The notes under the pieces are model-generated. The model did no database searches. It saw only the letters and a list, made by a program, of their open reading frames with translations, and was not told the DNA's origin. Below are positions 1 through 26,300 of a stretch of 64,000 nt of DNA, piece by piece. How positions within the stretch are numbered: position 1 is the first letter of the stretch; each line of letters starts with the position of its first letter. The position numbers and the translations under genes were made by a program. The stretch comes from Larus michahellis (taxonomy: Eukaryota > Chordata > Aves > Charadriiformes > Laridae): contig NC_133910.1 of NCBI RefSeq assembly GCF_964199755.1, positions 14,390,011-14,454,010 on the forward strand, in the 5' to 3' direction.

Positions 1-990
1 AGCTACCAGAGCCGCCTGCTGCAGGAGTCGGGGCAAAGCAATGCCGTAGTCAGATTTCAAATGAAATACAGACGCAGAACTAAGCTTTGAGTATTTTAAC
101 GGACAGAGGGTGACAAAAAGTACAATTATGGTTTTGCCAGAGCTGCACTAGAGCTGTTTGTCTAGACACTGCCTAATCCCCTCCCTGGGGGAGGGCGTTC
201 ATTCATGTCTCCTGGAAGGTTTTGGGCTGTTCTGCAGTTGCTGAGGTGATGGGGTTTGTTTGCGAGATGTGAGTTTTGGCCTTTGACTTCAAGTTGCTAA
301 AGAACAAGCTGCATGTTCTTATTAACCCAACCAGAGCCTGGTTTCTCCGGGTGTTTGGGGCTGAGGCGGTGTCTGCCCTTCACGGCTCTGGCACAGAGCC
401 CCTTGCCCTCCGCAGTGCTCCTGGCACCTGCCTCGTTAAGCAGCTCCATTAATTGACAGTGGCAGAAAGTGGTGACAGGCTCCCGGGGCCTCGGTGGCAA
501 AGCTGCTCTCATGTAAGTGTCACCAGGGAAGTGGATTATCTCAGTGAGGACGTTTGAGCCACGCAACAGACAGAAAATTCTAGAAACTGAGAGCAGCTCA
601 AGGAAACTTCATCTGCTTCCTGTGTGAGTTACTTTCACAGCAAGGTGGTGAGGAGTAGCACGTGCTGCCAGACAGCACGGGCTTTCTGAGACAAACTCAG
701 CTGAAACAGGGCGAAGGGAAGATGAAATCTTTGTGAGCAGAGATTGCAAGGAACAGGCGCCCTCCTCTGAACACCCGCAGTACGGCTTGGGGCGCTTGGG
801 CCACTGCAGGTCACTGCTGCTCGGAAGGATCCGTTACTGCAAGGCCTCTTGGCTGCAGAAAGTTTGGATTTTTAATTTTTTAAATTTTTTTTAAAATGTT
901 TTCAGTAACACCATAAGCTCCCTGGAAGCCGTGAGACCCTCTGGCCACGCAGGGCAGGCACCAGTCAGCAGCTTGTTGAATGCACATGTA
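1..990. other. noncoding flank beyond the USP20 3' end
   Basis: No reading frame here looks like a recognisable protein, and I see no RNA gene. A T/A-rich run lies near 865-900. In mammals FNBP1 converges on the 3' end of USP20, so this stretch could include the 3' UTR of a plus-strand neighbour. That is inference from synteny only; no FNBP1 coding exon is visible. An AATAAA on the plus strand at 1226-1231 would fit a convergent gene's poly(A) signal, but a single hexamer is weak evidence. Confidence 0.35.
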
Positions 991-996
991 TTTATT
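991..996 (-). terminator. candidate USP20 poly(A) signal
   Basis: The minus strand reads AATAAA here (TTTATT on plus), about 2.07 kb past the USP20 stop. A second AATAAA on the minus strand near 1658-1663 is an alternative, nearer site. The choice of the distal one as main site is a guess. Confidence 0.4.
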
Positions 997-2908
997 GTAA
1001 CACATTTTCAGCACAAAGTATAACACGTAAGCACAGGAGTGTTACTACAATCTGTACAGCATTCTCCGAACTGCACGGACAACACAGACATGCAGCCCTA
1101 CAGGCTCTGCAGCGGATCGGAGGGCGGCTGCAGCGCTAATGAAGACAGCTTAAAACAATGAGAAATCTCAACAGTGGCTCGTTGTCTGACCTCCCCTCAG
1201 GCCTGGCTGGGTACGTACAACATCCAATAAACAGGAGAGTAAAATTAACATGCTGAACCATTTACAGACACTATTTAAAAGAAGTTGTTGCTGTTTGCAG
1301 CAAACATCTGGTCTAAAACAAAAAAAATAATCCGAAGGCCGCATTTTTCTTTCCAAATTCTGTCCTATGCCCTTTTCCACTTTCTAAGTCAAAGAGCGGC
1401 CTCTCCCCCTCTCTTACATGAAGCGCTCAGGAGCTCCCGGCTCCACTGGTACCACCAAGGCCAGACTTGATGCTGTGGAATCACTGAGGTTCCAGCACTG
1501 TCATCAGACCGCTTGGTTCCTCAGCCCATGGAAGGCCGCCTCTGCCCTGCTCTGCTTCCACTGAACTGCAAAGATTCCACTGTTGCCTTTCTGGCTTACG
1601 AGGTGAACAAAGAACTTTTAAGAACAGCCCTGCTGTGAAAAGTAGTGTTTAGCCTTCTTTATTGTCATGCCTCTCTCCCTGCCTGCTATCGGATGCTCCG
1701 CAGCTGCGTTAGCAGCAGTAATGGGGAGCAAGTTATTTCTGTTCATTAAATGAGCCACTGTGTACACAAACGACATCCGTGTTGAGATGCTGGAATGAGC
1801 TCAGCACACAGGTGGGGGCTTGTTTGCAGAAAACAGCTCCTTCCTCAGAAGCTGCTCCAACAGCCTGGGCTCTGCCCAGCCAGGGCCCTTTGCCAGCATG
1901 GAATCGCCGCCCTGGCCAAGGGTGACCCACCTGAGCAGGCTCCGTGTGAACTAAGGGGCTCCTGCTCGTCCGTCTTGTCCCCTTTGCTTCTGGTGATAGG
2001 TGTGGGGATGGGTCTGGGCTTACAGCAGGGTCAGTCTGAGGATGGGGTATGAACCAGGAACCCTAAAGCCTGCATTGGGCCTGTGCTGCTCCACCGCAGC
2101 CTGCCCGTTGCCAGCTCTGAGTTTAAGCTGCTCCTCTGCCGCCCTGGGAAGCTGAACACCTGGAAGGCTGCGTCGTACAGAGCTTGCCAGGAGCTTTAGT
2201 GGAAACTGTACGTTGGGAAGCCAGCTTTCTTCTCTGAAAACGTGCTGAATGCATGAAATCATGTACAAGGAGGGAAAAAAAATAATCTGGAGGACCGTGA
2301 AGGGGTGGCTTTAGGGGCTAGGGAAGAAAGAAATGGCCTCTTTCAAAATTGTTCAGTCGATTGCAACTGAATTTGCAAGAATTAGATAAAGAGCAAAAGA
2401 GGGAAGTTGTGACAGCTGCGCACCACCAGCACAGAACTACCGAAGACCCTGTGGCTCAGTCAGTATCAAATAACAGGTTTCTCTAGTTGCAATACTGCCT
2501 GCTGGAAACATAAATAATGTTTCATTATCTTCTATACATTTGAATTAAAAAGTGCCAAAAGCAAAACCTGCAAAGGAGCAGAGACTCAGTTCACTGGGGG
2601 CAAGCTGGGAGCTCTGCGTCCTTGTAAGCAAACAGAAGGGAGAGGGCTCGGGTTGAAACACATCCTGGTGATGTTGGGCTGCCGTCTCCTACCACCGCGT
2701 TACCCAGAGATGAGTTACAGGGAAGCTGCTTTTCTCCCAGCCTTGCCCAGCACCACCTCTATATTCAAAGCCACATGAAAGGACAGCGGAGGAGACCTGC
2801 CTTCCCCAGAAGTGGTGGTGGGAGCTGCACACACCTTCACGTACCGGACAGCGGAAGAGGTTTGACTCCTCGGGATTCCCCAGCCTTCCATCCCCACATG
2901 GACGTACA

Positions 2909-3029
2909 GAATCATAGAATGGTTTGGGTTGGAAGGGACCTTAAAGATCATCCAGTTCCAACCCCCCTGCCCTGGGCAGGGACACCTCCCGCTAGACCAG
3001 GCTGCTCAAAAGCCCTGTCCAACCTGGCC
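2909..3029 (-). mobile_element. CR1 LINE 3'-end fragment
   Basis: The plus strand begins AATCATAGAATGGTTTGGG and continues through a GGACCTTAAAGATCATC segment and a GGGCAGGGACACCT segment. This is the familiar reverse complement of the CR1 3' UTR, so the element lies on the minus strand. It is a typical short, 5'-truncated copy. CR1 is the dominant retroposon of birds and supports an avian source. Confidence 0.9.
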
Positions 3030-3068
3030 GTATCTGTGCTGTACCTTCCCTGCCCCGTCCCGCATAGG

Positions 3069-18074
<15,006 letters not shown>

Positions 18075-18109
18075 TTTCACCAGTGTTCACCCACAGAGGG
18101 GGTGTTTTC

Positions 18110-21100
18110 CTAGGACAAGAAAGGAGAGTTCCTTTCAGTTACATGCCAGATTTGCTCTCACAGATTGTAAGTAGATAAATTAGCGTGTTTTGTATATTGG
18201 AGATTAAGATATCCATCTTCAAGGTTCAAAGAGATCAACACAAATCTAAATCAGGAGCCGGTCATGTTAGCGAGCACAGCTCTGACCCGTTGTTAACCCA
18301 TAGGTAAGTGAGCCAGGCAATGGGCAGGAGAAGGAAACACACGAATAAAGGTAATAATCGGTACAATGAAGGATGTGTCTGGATCACGTAGCATCTCTGA
18401 ATGATGCAGAGTCCAATAGCAATATATAAAAACTCCCATTAACTCCTACATGCTTTACATACGTAACTGCTCTTGTGTACCATGAATACTCCGTACTCCC
18501 TGAACCTGAGCAGACTGGTAAACCACACCTTCCCCCCTAGGAAATGCGGTTCTGCGCTAACTCAGCAGGCAGGGTGGGAAAACAAACGTGGTGATCTGAA
18601 CTGAGTTCCTCTTGCCAAACGCAAACACGCAGCAGGAAAAGATACAAATCTAATTAGCTTGTTTGCATGAAACAGATGAAAAGTGAAAGGGCACTGCAGC
18701 CCAAGACACAAGTATTCAGCAAATGGTGTCAAAGAGCTTCAAGCTACTCATACTCTGCTGATCTGAATCTAACATTTAGTTACTATACTACTTTACCAAA
18801 GGTTAAAAATAGGATTATTGTTGTAAATGAAGCTGGGCAGGAGGGAATTAGACTTAAATCATCTGTAACACAGATAACCAGTCTTCAGTCTCTGAGGAAT
18901 TTACCGATAGGTAGATTTTTAGTTATGTGAGCCACATAATTCTCAAAGACTGTACAAAATGTAACAACACACTGTTCCCCCAGTTCCATACAAGCACCGC
19001 AAGTACAGAGGATTTCATAGCTGCATGCTTATGAGCACAATAAACACTTTCATGGTGGTCCATGGCTATGTAAAAGACTTGAAACACATCTCAGTACCGT
19101 GCAGCTATAAAACCAGAGATTAAAAGAGTCTGTGTTTCTTGAGCATAGTTTAAGTAACCTCATTTGTGGCTGTTAAAGAAAAAAAGAAGACAAGTGATAT
19201 TAACAACACAGATCAGGATCCAAAATATTACTATTGGCTGGAAATGAGCAGAGATGAAAAGCCCACACCATTACAAAAAAGAAGTGGAAAAATCTGATGA
19301 AGTTAACGACTCCAGCAGCATGGTTGCTGCACTCTGTTGTTTACGTGTTTTGAGGACATTAGAAAGAATTCCCAGCGTTATCCGGTCTGAATCACTGACA
19401 GTGGGGAGAAAAGAAGAAAAAATAATTAAAAAAAAAAATGGATAAATGAATAAGCCATACCAGGAAAACTTATCTTGGGAGCTGCAGAGCTTGCCTAGCA
19501 CCTTGCCTTGGCGGGAAACAAACCTCAAGGATAATTTTATAACAATGTTTTTCCAGCACTCAATAAACTGAACTGGAGGAGCAAAGCAAAACTGAAGGGG
19601 GAATTTGCATGCCAGAAAACACAACAGGGGTTGTAACCAGGATCCCAATAACCTGCGGAGAGATGCTGAACAAACAACTGACCCATCTCATGCACCTTCA
19701 CCGAAAAGCAAAAGTGTCACATAACAGCTGTCAGTTTGAAAGACAAGTGACAAGAGTGCAGTACTTTTGACTAACATATAAAAACTGGGATGCTTTCAGG
19801 CTTTGAGTTCCTTCCTCAAAACTGACCCCTTTTCCCAAGTGCATCGGATGGTCCAATTTAAAATAAAAAAAATTTAAAAGTATCCATGCCATGTTTGCTA
19901 GTTCATCTTCCTTGGTTTCTTATCCTTTGCCCAGAAGGGGCTTCCCAGAAAAACTAATGAACAAAATGTTGTTCTAAAATTAACTCCAGATCCCTTCATC
20001 TTCACCAGCTTCAGCTAACCAGGAACTGGTTTTGGAGCACACTATTTTAAAGAGAGTCTTGTGGATGTGGATGTTTTTAGCACATTCCATGGAACCACCC
20101 CTCTACTCCACACTAAAACCATGCCTTTAAACTTGAGCTCTCAAGCTCAAGTTTAACTCTTTAAACTCTCAGCCCTGACTGAATGCATCAGAAAGGGTTT
20201 GAGTCGTGCCTGTTGAGAAGGCAGTATTCAATCCCTGCCTGCCTACCACTCTGCCCTAAGAGCTTTAGATGGCGCACACAGCCCTCAAATGCTGCTCAGG
20301 AAACCAGGAATTGAATAAAAGCGCTGCCAGAAAGCTCAGCTCTGCTTATCAAAACGCAATGTGTATGATGGAAAAAGAAGGCACCTTAAAACGTCCTGCA
20401 GCCTGTCTTTCCCAAGCATTGTCGTGGAGGAACAGTACACAAACATGTCAGAACAATTCCACGGTAACTGCAACCTACTTTCAACCTACCGGCAGCTTAA
20501 ATTGCTGCCAAACCCAGTGTCTCTGCCTTCTGCAGAACGCATTTCTTGGGGTTTTCTTGCTTAAAACAACTATATGGTTTCATACCGGAGCTAGAGCCAG
20601 CTGTCAAGAATCTCAGATACCTGCAGATTCATGGTCTGCAGGGTGACTGTTTGTACAAATAAAAGAAATCTTAGCACTGTTCATTCGCAAAACAACCACC
20701 GGGGTCTGCTCGCTCATATTGCGTAACCTACCGAGATAAAGGACTATCCGCAGCTGTTATTAGCGACATTTTATACTTAAGATACTGAAGAAAGAGATAT
20801 TTACTGAACTGCTCTGCTGACAAGGACTAACCAGAAACCAGGCGCTTCTGACTCTTAGCTCAAGGTTTGCACCGCAGCACGAATTGGAAATCCAGGTGTT
20901 TTATGCAGAACAGGCTAAGGAGATCAGGTTTTGACGTGGATTTATTACTGGAGGCCACAACACGACGGCGCATCTAGAGGTTTAGTTTTTAAGAAAAAAA
21001 CACCTTCAAGAAATTCCCCCTCGCCCTGCTACATCCCTCCTCAAGCACCGCAGAACCCCCAAACCCAAGTCCTCTTCTAAGGAGTAAGCACGAGGGAAGC

Positions 21101-21442
21101 TGATATCGATATTGATATCAATGTCCCCGCCTGCCGCCGGACTGGGGCAGGACGAGCCACCGGTGGAGCCACCGGCCGCCCCACAGGGTCCCGCTCCGGT
21201 GCCGAGGAGGCCGCCGCCGCCCTGGGGAAGGCACCAGGCCCCGGGGGCTGCAGGGCCGCCCCGCCGGGCACCGCCCGACCCCGGAGGGGGGCGGCCCGGA
21301 GCACCCAGGCCGCCGCCTCACCGCCGGCCGAGGCCACCCTCCCACACAGCGCCCGGGGCGGAGCGGCAGTGCCGGGCCCCGGCCCGCGGCCCAACCATCC
21401 CCTGGCCCCGCCGCCGCCCCCGGCCCCGCCGCCCGCTCTCAC
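18110..21442 (-). other. USP20: USP20 first intron
   Basis: This is the sequence between the acceptor of exon 2 (CTAG before 18109) and the likely donor of the noncoding first exon at 21442-21441. It is mostly AT-balanced noncoding DNA with homopolymer runs near 19430 and 19860. No coding exon of another gene was recognised. GC rises steeply after 21120. Confidence 0.6.
20128..20155. repeat. 11-bp perfect inverted repeat with 6-nt loop
   Basis: TAAACTTGAGC (20128-20138) and GCTCAAGTTTA (20145-20155) are exact reverse complements around TCTCAA. The motif lies in the first USP20 intron. No function is evident. Confidence 0.85.
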
Positions 21443-21700
21443 CTGCGGGATGCTCGGGGCACCGCCGCCCCCGCCCCGCCGCGGGGCTGCGCCTCACGCC
21501 GGGCCGCCGGGTAGGCCGCGCCCTGCGGCCCGGTACGGGGAACGGCCGCGGCGCCCCGAGCAGCGCGGGGAGGCGGCGGCGGAGCGGCGGGCAGGCCGGG
21601 GAAGGGGCGGGGGCCGGGCCGGGGGAGGGGCGGGGAGGAGACGGGCGGCGGCGGCGCCGCTGGCCCCGTGGGGGCCGGTCCCGAGGGTCCCCGAGCAGAG
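21443..21700 (-). other. USP20: USP20 noncoding exon 1 (5' end approximate)
   Basis: On the minus strand the sequence GAGCATCCCGCAG is followed by GTGAGAGCGG, a strong donor whose GT is at 21442-21441. It lies inside the CpG island, upstream of coding exon 2 with its acceptor at 18110. The transcription start is not determinable here, so 21700 is only a placeholder. Confidence 0.45.
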
Positions 21701-22099
21701 CGCCCCGACGGAGCCCTCGGCGGGGCGAACCCCGGCTCTCCTCACCAGGACACCACCCCGGCGGGGACGCGGCGCCGAGCGGGGGTTTGTCACCGGCTCG
21801 ACTGCCCGCGTCCTGCCCGAAGGGACGGGTCGAACCGTCGGGTGCGGCCAGCGCTGCCCCGGGCGCCTCCTCCCTGTGGCGGTCCTGACAGGCACGCCGC
21901 GGTCAGTCCCTCCGCCGGGACTGCGACAGACACCGCGACCCGCGGCACTGAACGGGAAAGGACAGCTCTCAGCCCGGGAGGGCGCGGGGGTCGCTCGGGG
22001 CGGCGGGAGGCGGCGCCGCCGCCCCGGGGGGGCGGGCGGCCCCTGCCCGGCCGCGGTGCTGGCGGAAGAGCAGCGCTGCGCCGCTTCGTCGTGGGGCTG

Positions 22100-22136
22100 T
22101 GACGTCATCATCGTGCGACGCGCCCGACGCGGAAGT
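22100..22136. promoter_or_regulatory. CRE and ETS core promoter sites
   Basis: A full palindromic CRE, TGACGTCA, lies at 22100-22107. An ETS/GABP-type CGGAAGT lies at 22130-22136, about 20 bp before a GGATGGCGGCGG start-like sequence. Both motifs are classic in TATA-less housekeeping promoters. Confidence 0.6.
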
Positions 22137-22152
22137 GTAGAGCGGTTATAGG

Positions 22153-22281
22153 ATGGCGGCGGTAGCGGAGCGCCAGGCCGGGCAAGGAGCCGTTACCCCG
22201 GCGGAGGGAGGACACGGACAAGGAGGAGGACGAGGACGACAACGATGAGGAGCAGCAGCAGATGGTGGAGGAGGTGGTCAG
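22153..22281 (+). CDS. candidate first exon of a divergent gene
   Basis: Two readings compete. The ATG at 22153 opens a frame of only about 31 codons. A different frame, open after a TAG at 22163, encodes an acidic stretch (DTDKEEDEDDNDEEQQQMVE) containing an ATG at 22262. It reaches a GTGTGT donor after 22281 in phase with the candidate exon at 22860. The acid-rich start loosely recalls C9orf78, the mammalian head-to-head partner, but residues do not match well enough to name it. It could also be untranslated. Confidence 0.3.
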
Positions 22282-23367
22282 GTGTGTGGGGACTGGCGGA
22301 GAGCCCGGCCGGGCGGCCCTGCGGCGGGAGCAGGGGGGGAAGGAACCCCGGGTCCCCGTTCGTCCGGACGTGCAGTGTCCGGTAGCGTCACGTCACCTTG
22401 TTATACCGTCATGTTGCACTGTCGTGTTACAGCGTTTCGTCACATCACGTTATCACGTTGCACTGCTCTAACGCGGTGTGGTCGCGTAACGTTCTCTCCT
22501 GCTGTAACGTCCCACCGTTACCGCCAGTAACGCCGCGTCCGGCCGCCGCTGCAGGCAGCCCCGTGGCACAGCCGCCCGAGCAGAGCCCTCTCCCGGGCCG
22601 TGAGGAGATCCACACCCGGGTACGGGCTGGGCTGCGGGCGGGAGGGACGGTGAGTCCTCCCGGGAGGGTAACGGAGGGGTCCGAACCTGCCGGGAGCCCC
22701 GGCCGCTCTGGGAGATGGGGGGTCTGTTCCCTGAACACTGATGTGCAGAAGGTTAAGGCGAGGCCTGCCTAGGAGATTCCGTCTGAACTGCAAAAACTCA
22801 AAATGAGTTCATTAACTAAAAGGAAAGCATCAAGTCTAAGTCGGATGCTTCTTCTCCAGGTTATCCGTTGAGGAAGGCACAGTAATGCAGAGCCCTGCAA
22901 AGCAACCCAATGGGGCAAGGTAAGGGATGCTGCACTGAGGATGGGAAGTTGTCTTGTCCGACAGTGTAATGTAACAGTAAATTCCTCTCTTGTCACCCGC
23001 CTCCTTTCAGTAGAAACCCTTAGGTGTCGGAGGGTGCCAAAACCATGTTCTTGATAGAGGAGTTTCTCCATGAAAGCCTGAGGGTGGAAAAGAGGGGGAG
23101 TTGGGTGCAAGCGCACAGTGTCAGTTTACAGGGAGCCAAGTCTGTTCTCTCTCCCAACCATGAAGAAAAAGGTGGAGACTGGGATTTACCATGACATGGA
23201 TTTTCAACAAATTACTTCTGGGCTGCATGTGGGTTTTCAACTGGACACTGTCACACCTTCTCCATCCCCATTGCCCTCTCCCCTCTCATCTGGTGCTGTT
23301 GATTATCTGATGAGCTAGTGGAGATGTGCCCCAGCAGTGAACTGTCTTCCTTATTTTGGGGACTTGC
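22282..23367. other. GC-rich to mixed noncoding DNA downstream of the promoter
   Basis: Apart from the candidate exon at 22860-22919 no conserved coding sequence is visible. Around 22385-22500 there is a CpG-containing quasi-repeat of short CGT/TTAC words, with GTTGCACTG occurring twice. Confidence 0.4.
22860..22919 (+). CDS. candidate second exon of the divergent gene
   Basis: Preceded by CTTCTTCTCCAG and followed by GTAAGG, this is a well-formed 60-bp internal exon. Joined in phase to the frame ending at 22281, it stays open and encodes LSVEEGTVMQSPAKQPNGA. I do not recognise the protein. The next acceptor-like site (CTTTCAG before 23011) leads to a stop in a few codons in this phase, so the gene either ends, continues further away, or is not coding. 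Confidence 0.3.
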
Positions 23368-23800
23368 TGGGGGCCGCTGTTGCCGTAAGCCGGCAATTAA
23401 GGACTCTCTAAGACTCAATTTTGGAGTGTTAGAAAGCAGGCATTCTTTATTGCAGCGCTGGGTGTGCAGGGGATCACTCTGCCTAGTGTGTGCACCGAGT
23501 TGCTCGACTACAAAGGTTATAAGCAATCAGAATATACATATTCATTACATTTCCCAGAAATGATTAACACGTTAATATTATCACCTAGAACTCATTAATA
23601 TATGTAAATGTCCTTGATGCATGCGCATCCATGTCCATTGGTGGTCTTCCAGGGTCCTCTGGTGGTCGTCGATAGTCTTCCTCACCATGTCCGCTGATTG
23701 AACTCAGTCTTCGCGTGTACTCAACAGACGTTTTGGAATCCAACCCAGCCACTTGAATTAAGTCTTTCCTACCCTGATGAGCCTGGATGCCCTTGAATTC
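23368..23800 (-). mobile_element. solo-LTR-like retroviral element (outer end uncertain)
   Basis: Read on the minus strand, the segment has a TTATAA box at 23522-23517. About 70 bp on there is an AATAAA at 23451-23446. It ends near 23368, where plus reads TGTTGCCGTAAGCCGGCAAT, giving a CA end on the element strand. The TATA to poly(A) spacing and terminal dinucleotide are those of an LTR. No internal viral genes adjoin it. The U3 boundary near 23800 and a target duplication were not found. Confidence 0.5.
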
Positions 23801-23814
23801 TAGGGAAGAGCCAG

Positions 23815-24303
23815 ATGCCTAAATCAGCAGGCTTCTGTCTACCGGACCCTGGTACACTCTTGGTGTGTGCCGATGAGCTTGCAGCTCTACAGGAATTGCT
23901 GCTGCGGCCAGCTCTGGTCCAGTATTCCCCATTCTACCTGCATGAGTTCACCCAGCAGTGCCAGCCACAGCTGCCTGTGTTAAACCGAGCTCTGAAAGGC
24001 AGCAGGACATCAAACGCAACCCTGTCCAACAGCTCGATGGATGAGACGACGCTGCCTTGGGCACCTCGCTCCCAGGGCCAGGAAATGCAGCACTGCTTTA
24101 ATCCACTTCCAAAACCCTCTCTGCTCTCAGCGCCGCTGTACAGTTATACCCGGGAGCTACCTCCACAGCCCCCCTCTGCAGGAGCGGGACCTGACACCTC
24201 CTCACCCCTAGCCTGGAGCACCGAAACCCCCCAGGGCACACGTGGGCATCTGCGGGAGGAACACGACCTCGGGGAAAGAGAAGAGATCTGTACCCCTTTC
24301 TAG
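23815..24303 (+). other. unassigned open reading frame, 162 codons
   Basis: The frame starts MPKSAGFCLPDPG and ends EREEICTPF. It contains a hydrophobic Leu-rich stretch (ELAALQELLLRPALVQYS), then Ser/Pro-rich sequence. No domain is recognised, no splice context stands out, and the region has moderate GC, so chance is a serious possibility. Confidence 0.15.
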
Positions 24304-25540
24304 GCCAAAACTAAAGCTGGGAGGAACAAAAGCACTAAACCGAAGCTCCTACCCAGGCCCAGACCACAATGAGCAAGGAGAGTGGCTTTCTCTGAAGGGC
24401 TCCGAGTTGCTTTCCAGGTTTTCACGGCATTGGGCTGACCCTTCCCTCTATGAATATCATGTAGGAGCACACATAAACACACAGCCATCTGCTCAGAGAC
24501 AAGGCATGACGCTGGTGCCCACAACCACCTCCCTGGGGTGACCCCAGCTCCCATCTTCTCCACTGCTGGCATGCTCCCCACGCCGGACTGTGCTTCCAAG
24601 CAAGGATTTGCCACTAGAAACCACAGTGGCTCCGGCCACAACAAGCTCCCCCCTGCAGCTCTGGCCATTAAGGGATGCTGCAAACACCGGCGGTGGCAAA
24701 AAACTAATGGAAACCAGCTGACAACAGTGTCTGAGCTGATTCACCTGCTCATTTTACCCAGGAAAGCACGTCATGGCAGTAGGAGATACTTACTAACACC
24801 TGCCCACTCATAACAGCACTGGCCCTACCAAAAGCCAACTTTTTTAAGCTTGCCGTGCCAAAAATCCACCAAGGAGCCACCCTGGGAGGACACTGGCATC
24901 GTCCTTCTCTAACAACGACCACGTCTACGGCCAACCAGAGCCACACCGACACCCCGAGCCATGCCAGACACACAGCTACCAGTAACACCAAGCTGCCCGA
25001 GCCCAATTTTCACCTCCTAGAGCCAGCGATGGATGGCAAGGGCTTGGCTGTCCCCTCTGCAGGGGTCACAGCAGCACAAACTGAAGGGCTGCGAGCATCC
25101 ACCTGGTCCCTGAGCGTCCCGAGGCACGTGGCCGAGGCTTACCTTGCCTCTTTAGCGAGGAAGCGACGGCCGGCTTCTTCAGGCTGCTTCTCCTGGCGTT
25201 GCTGTGAGCCGGGTCTTGCGCCAGGAGCGGGCTGGCTGCCTGTGCCCCTGAGGAATTGGTTCAAAGAGCATCAGTGCACAAGTCCTGGAAGTCCCTGGAC
25301 ACCCCATGCGGGTTGGGATGGAGAAATCCCCTCTCTCCTCAGAGCGGGCTGTCACCACAGCTCTTAACATCACTAACGATTGTTAAAAGACCCACTGGAC
25401 TCAGGGCAGGAGTGTGCCCAACACCCAGAGCCCCTCCGAAAGCTCCCACCGGCACTGGACGCGAGGCCAGCAGGTCATGGCAGGGCTACCCCTCCTGCTG
25501 GACAATGGCTTTTGGCTTTGGCCCGTGTTTGCCCCCCACA
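24304..25540. other. no recognisable gene
   Basis: GC-moderate sequence with several short chance frames on both strands and no conserved domain, RNA gene or clear repeat noticed. Polypyrimidine character increases to the right, where the C-rich minisatellite begins. Confidence 0.4.
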
Positions 25541-26300
25541 TTTCTGTGGGACCCCCCCTACCCCCTGAGAGCCCCCCAGGATCTCCTGGGACCCCTCATG
25601 TTCCCCCCAGGGCTCCCTGGAGAATTCTGGGACCCCTCTAGGACCCCCTGGAGCCCTCTGGGTCGCTCTGACACCTGCTCTAGGATCCCCTAGAGCCCCC
25701 CAGAGCCCTCTGGGACCCACTGGAGCCCACCCTGGTATCCCCCGCATCCCCCTGGGGCCCTTCTGCGACCTCTCCCCAACCCCATGAGAGCCCCTCAGAG
25801 TCCTCCAGGACGCCCTGGGACCTTTTGTCTTCCCCCAGGACTCTCTGGGACCTTCATGGGACCCCCCTGCATTCCCCCAGGACTCCCTCTAGCCCCCTGG
25901 GACCCTCCCACACCCTCTCCAGCACTGCACAGATCGCCCCCAGGACACCCCAGAGACCTCTGGGACCACCTGGAGTGCCTCCCGCTACCCCCTACATCCC
26001 GTTGGGACACTCCACACCTCCTGAGAGCACCCCCAGTGCCTTCCAGGATCTCCTGGAGCCCCCTGGGATCCTCCTACACCCGCCCCTCTGGAGCCCTCCA
26101 GGACCCCATGGACCCCTCATATTCCCCCAGGACTCTCTGGAGCCTTCTGGGACCCTCCACATTCCCCCTCAGACCCTCCCACACACCCCCCCATAACACC
26201 CCAGAGTCCCCTGGGTCACCCCAGGACACTCCTGAACCCTCTGGGACCCCCTGGAGTCCCCCCCGGTCCCCCCACATCCCACTGGAACCCTCATTACACC
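25540..26300. repeat. degenerate C-rich minisatellite
   Basis: About 750 bp built from loosely repeated modules such as CTGGGACCCC, CTGGAGCCC and CCCCAGGACTC, in steps of roughly 20-30 bp with much drift. The plus strand is strongly C-rich. The minus strand therefore carries many runs of three to six G and could fold into G-quadruplexes. Open frames across it (for instance 25784-26476) are Pro/Ser-rich repeat translations and are not listed as genes. Confidence 0.7.

Larger units (their letters stand above)
991..3068 (-). other. USP20: USP20 3' untranslated region (inferred extent)
   Basis: This region follows directly from the stop codon at 3069-3071 and runs to the distal AATAAA. It contains no convincing coding sequence. 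A CR1 3' fragment lies inside it at 2909-3029. The length of about 2 kb is plausible for a vertebrate 3' UTR, but the end is set only by the hexamer. Confidence 0.4.
21120..22150. promoter_or_regulatory. CpG island promoter between USP20 and a divergent transcript
   Basis: About 1 kb of very GC-rich, CpG-dense sequence with several GC boxes on both strands and no TATA box. It contains the first USP20 exon on the minus strand and ends at a cluster of promoter motifs beside 22153 on the plus strand. This layout matches a bidirectional CpG-island promoter. In mammals USP20 also has a head-to-head neighbour (C9orf78). Confidence 0.7.

Noticed and set aside
22153..22248. ATG at 22153 as the start of a conserved protein (MAAVAERQ)
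   Set aside because: The frame closes after about 31 codons, before any splice donor in that frame, and has no recognisable similarity.
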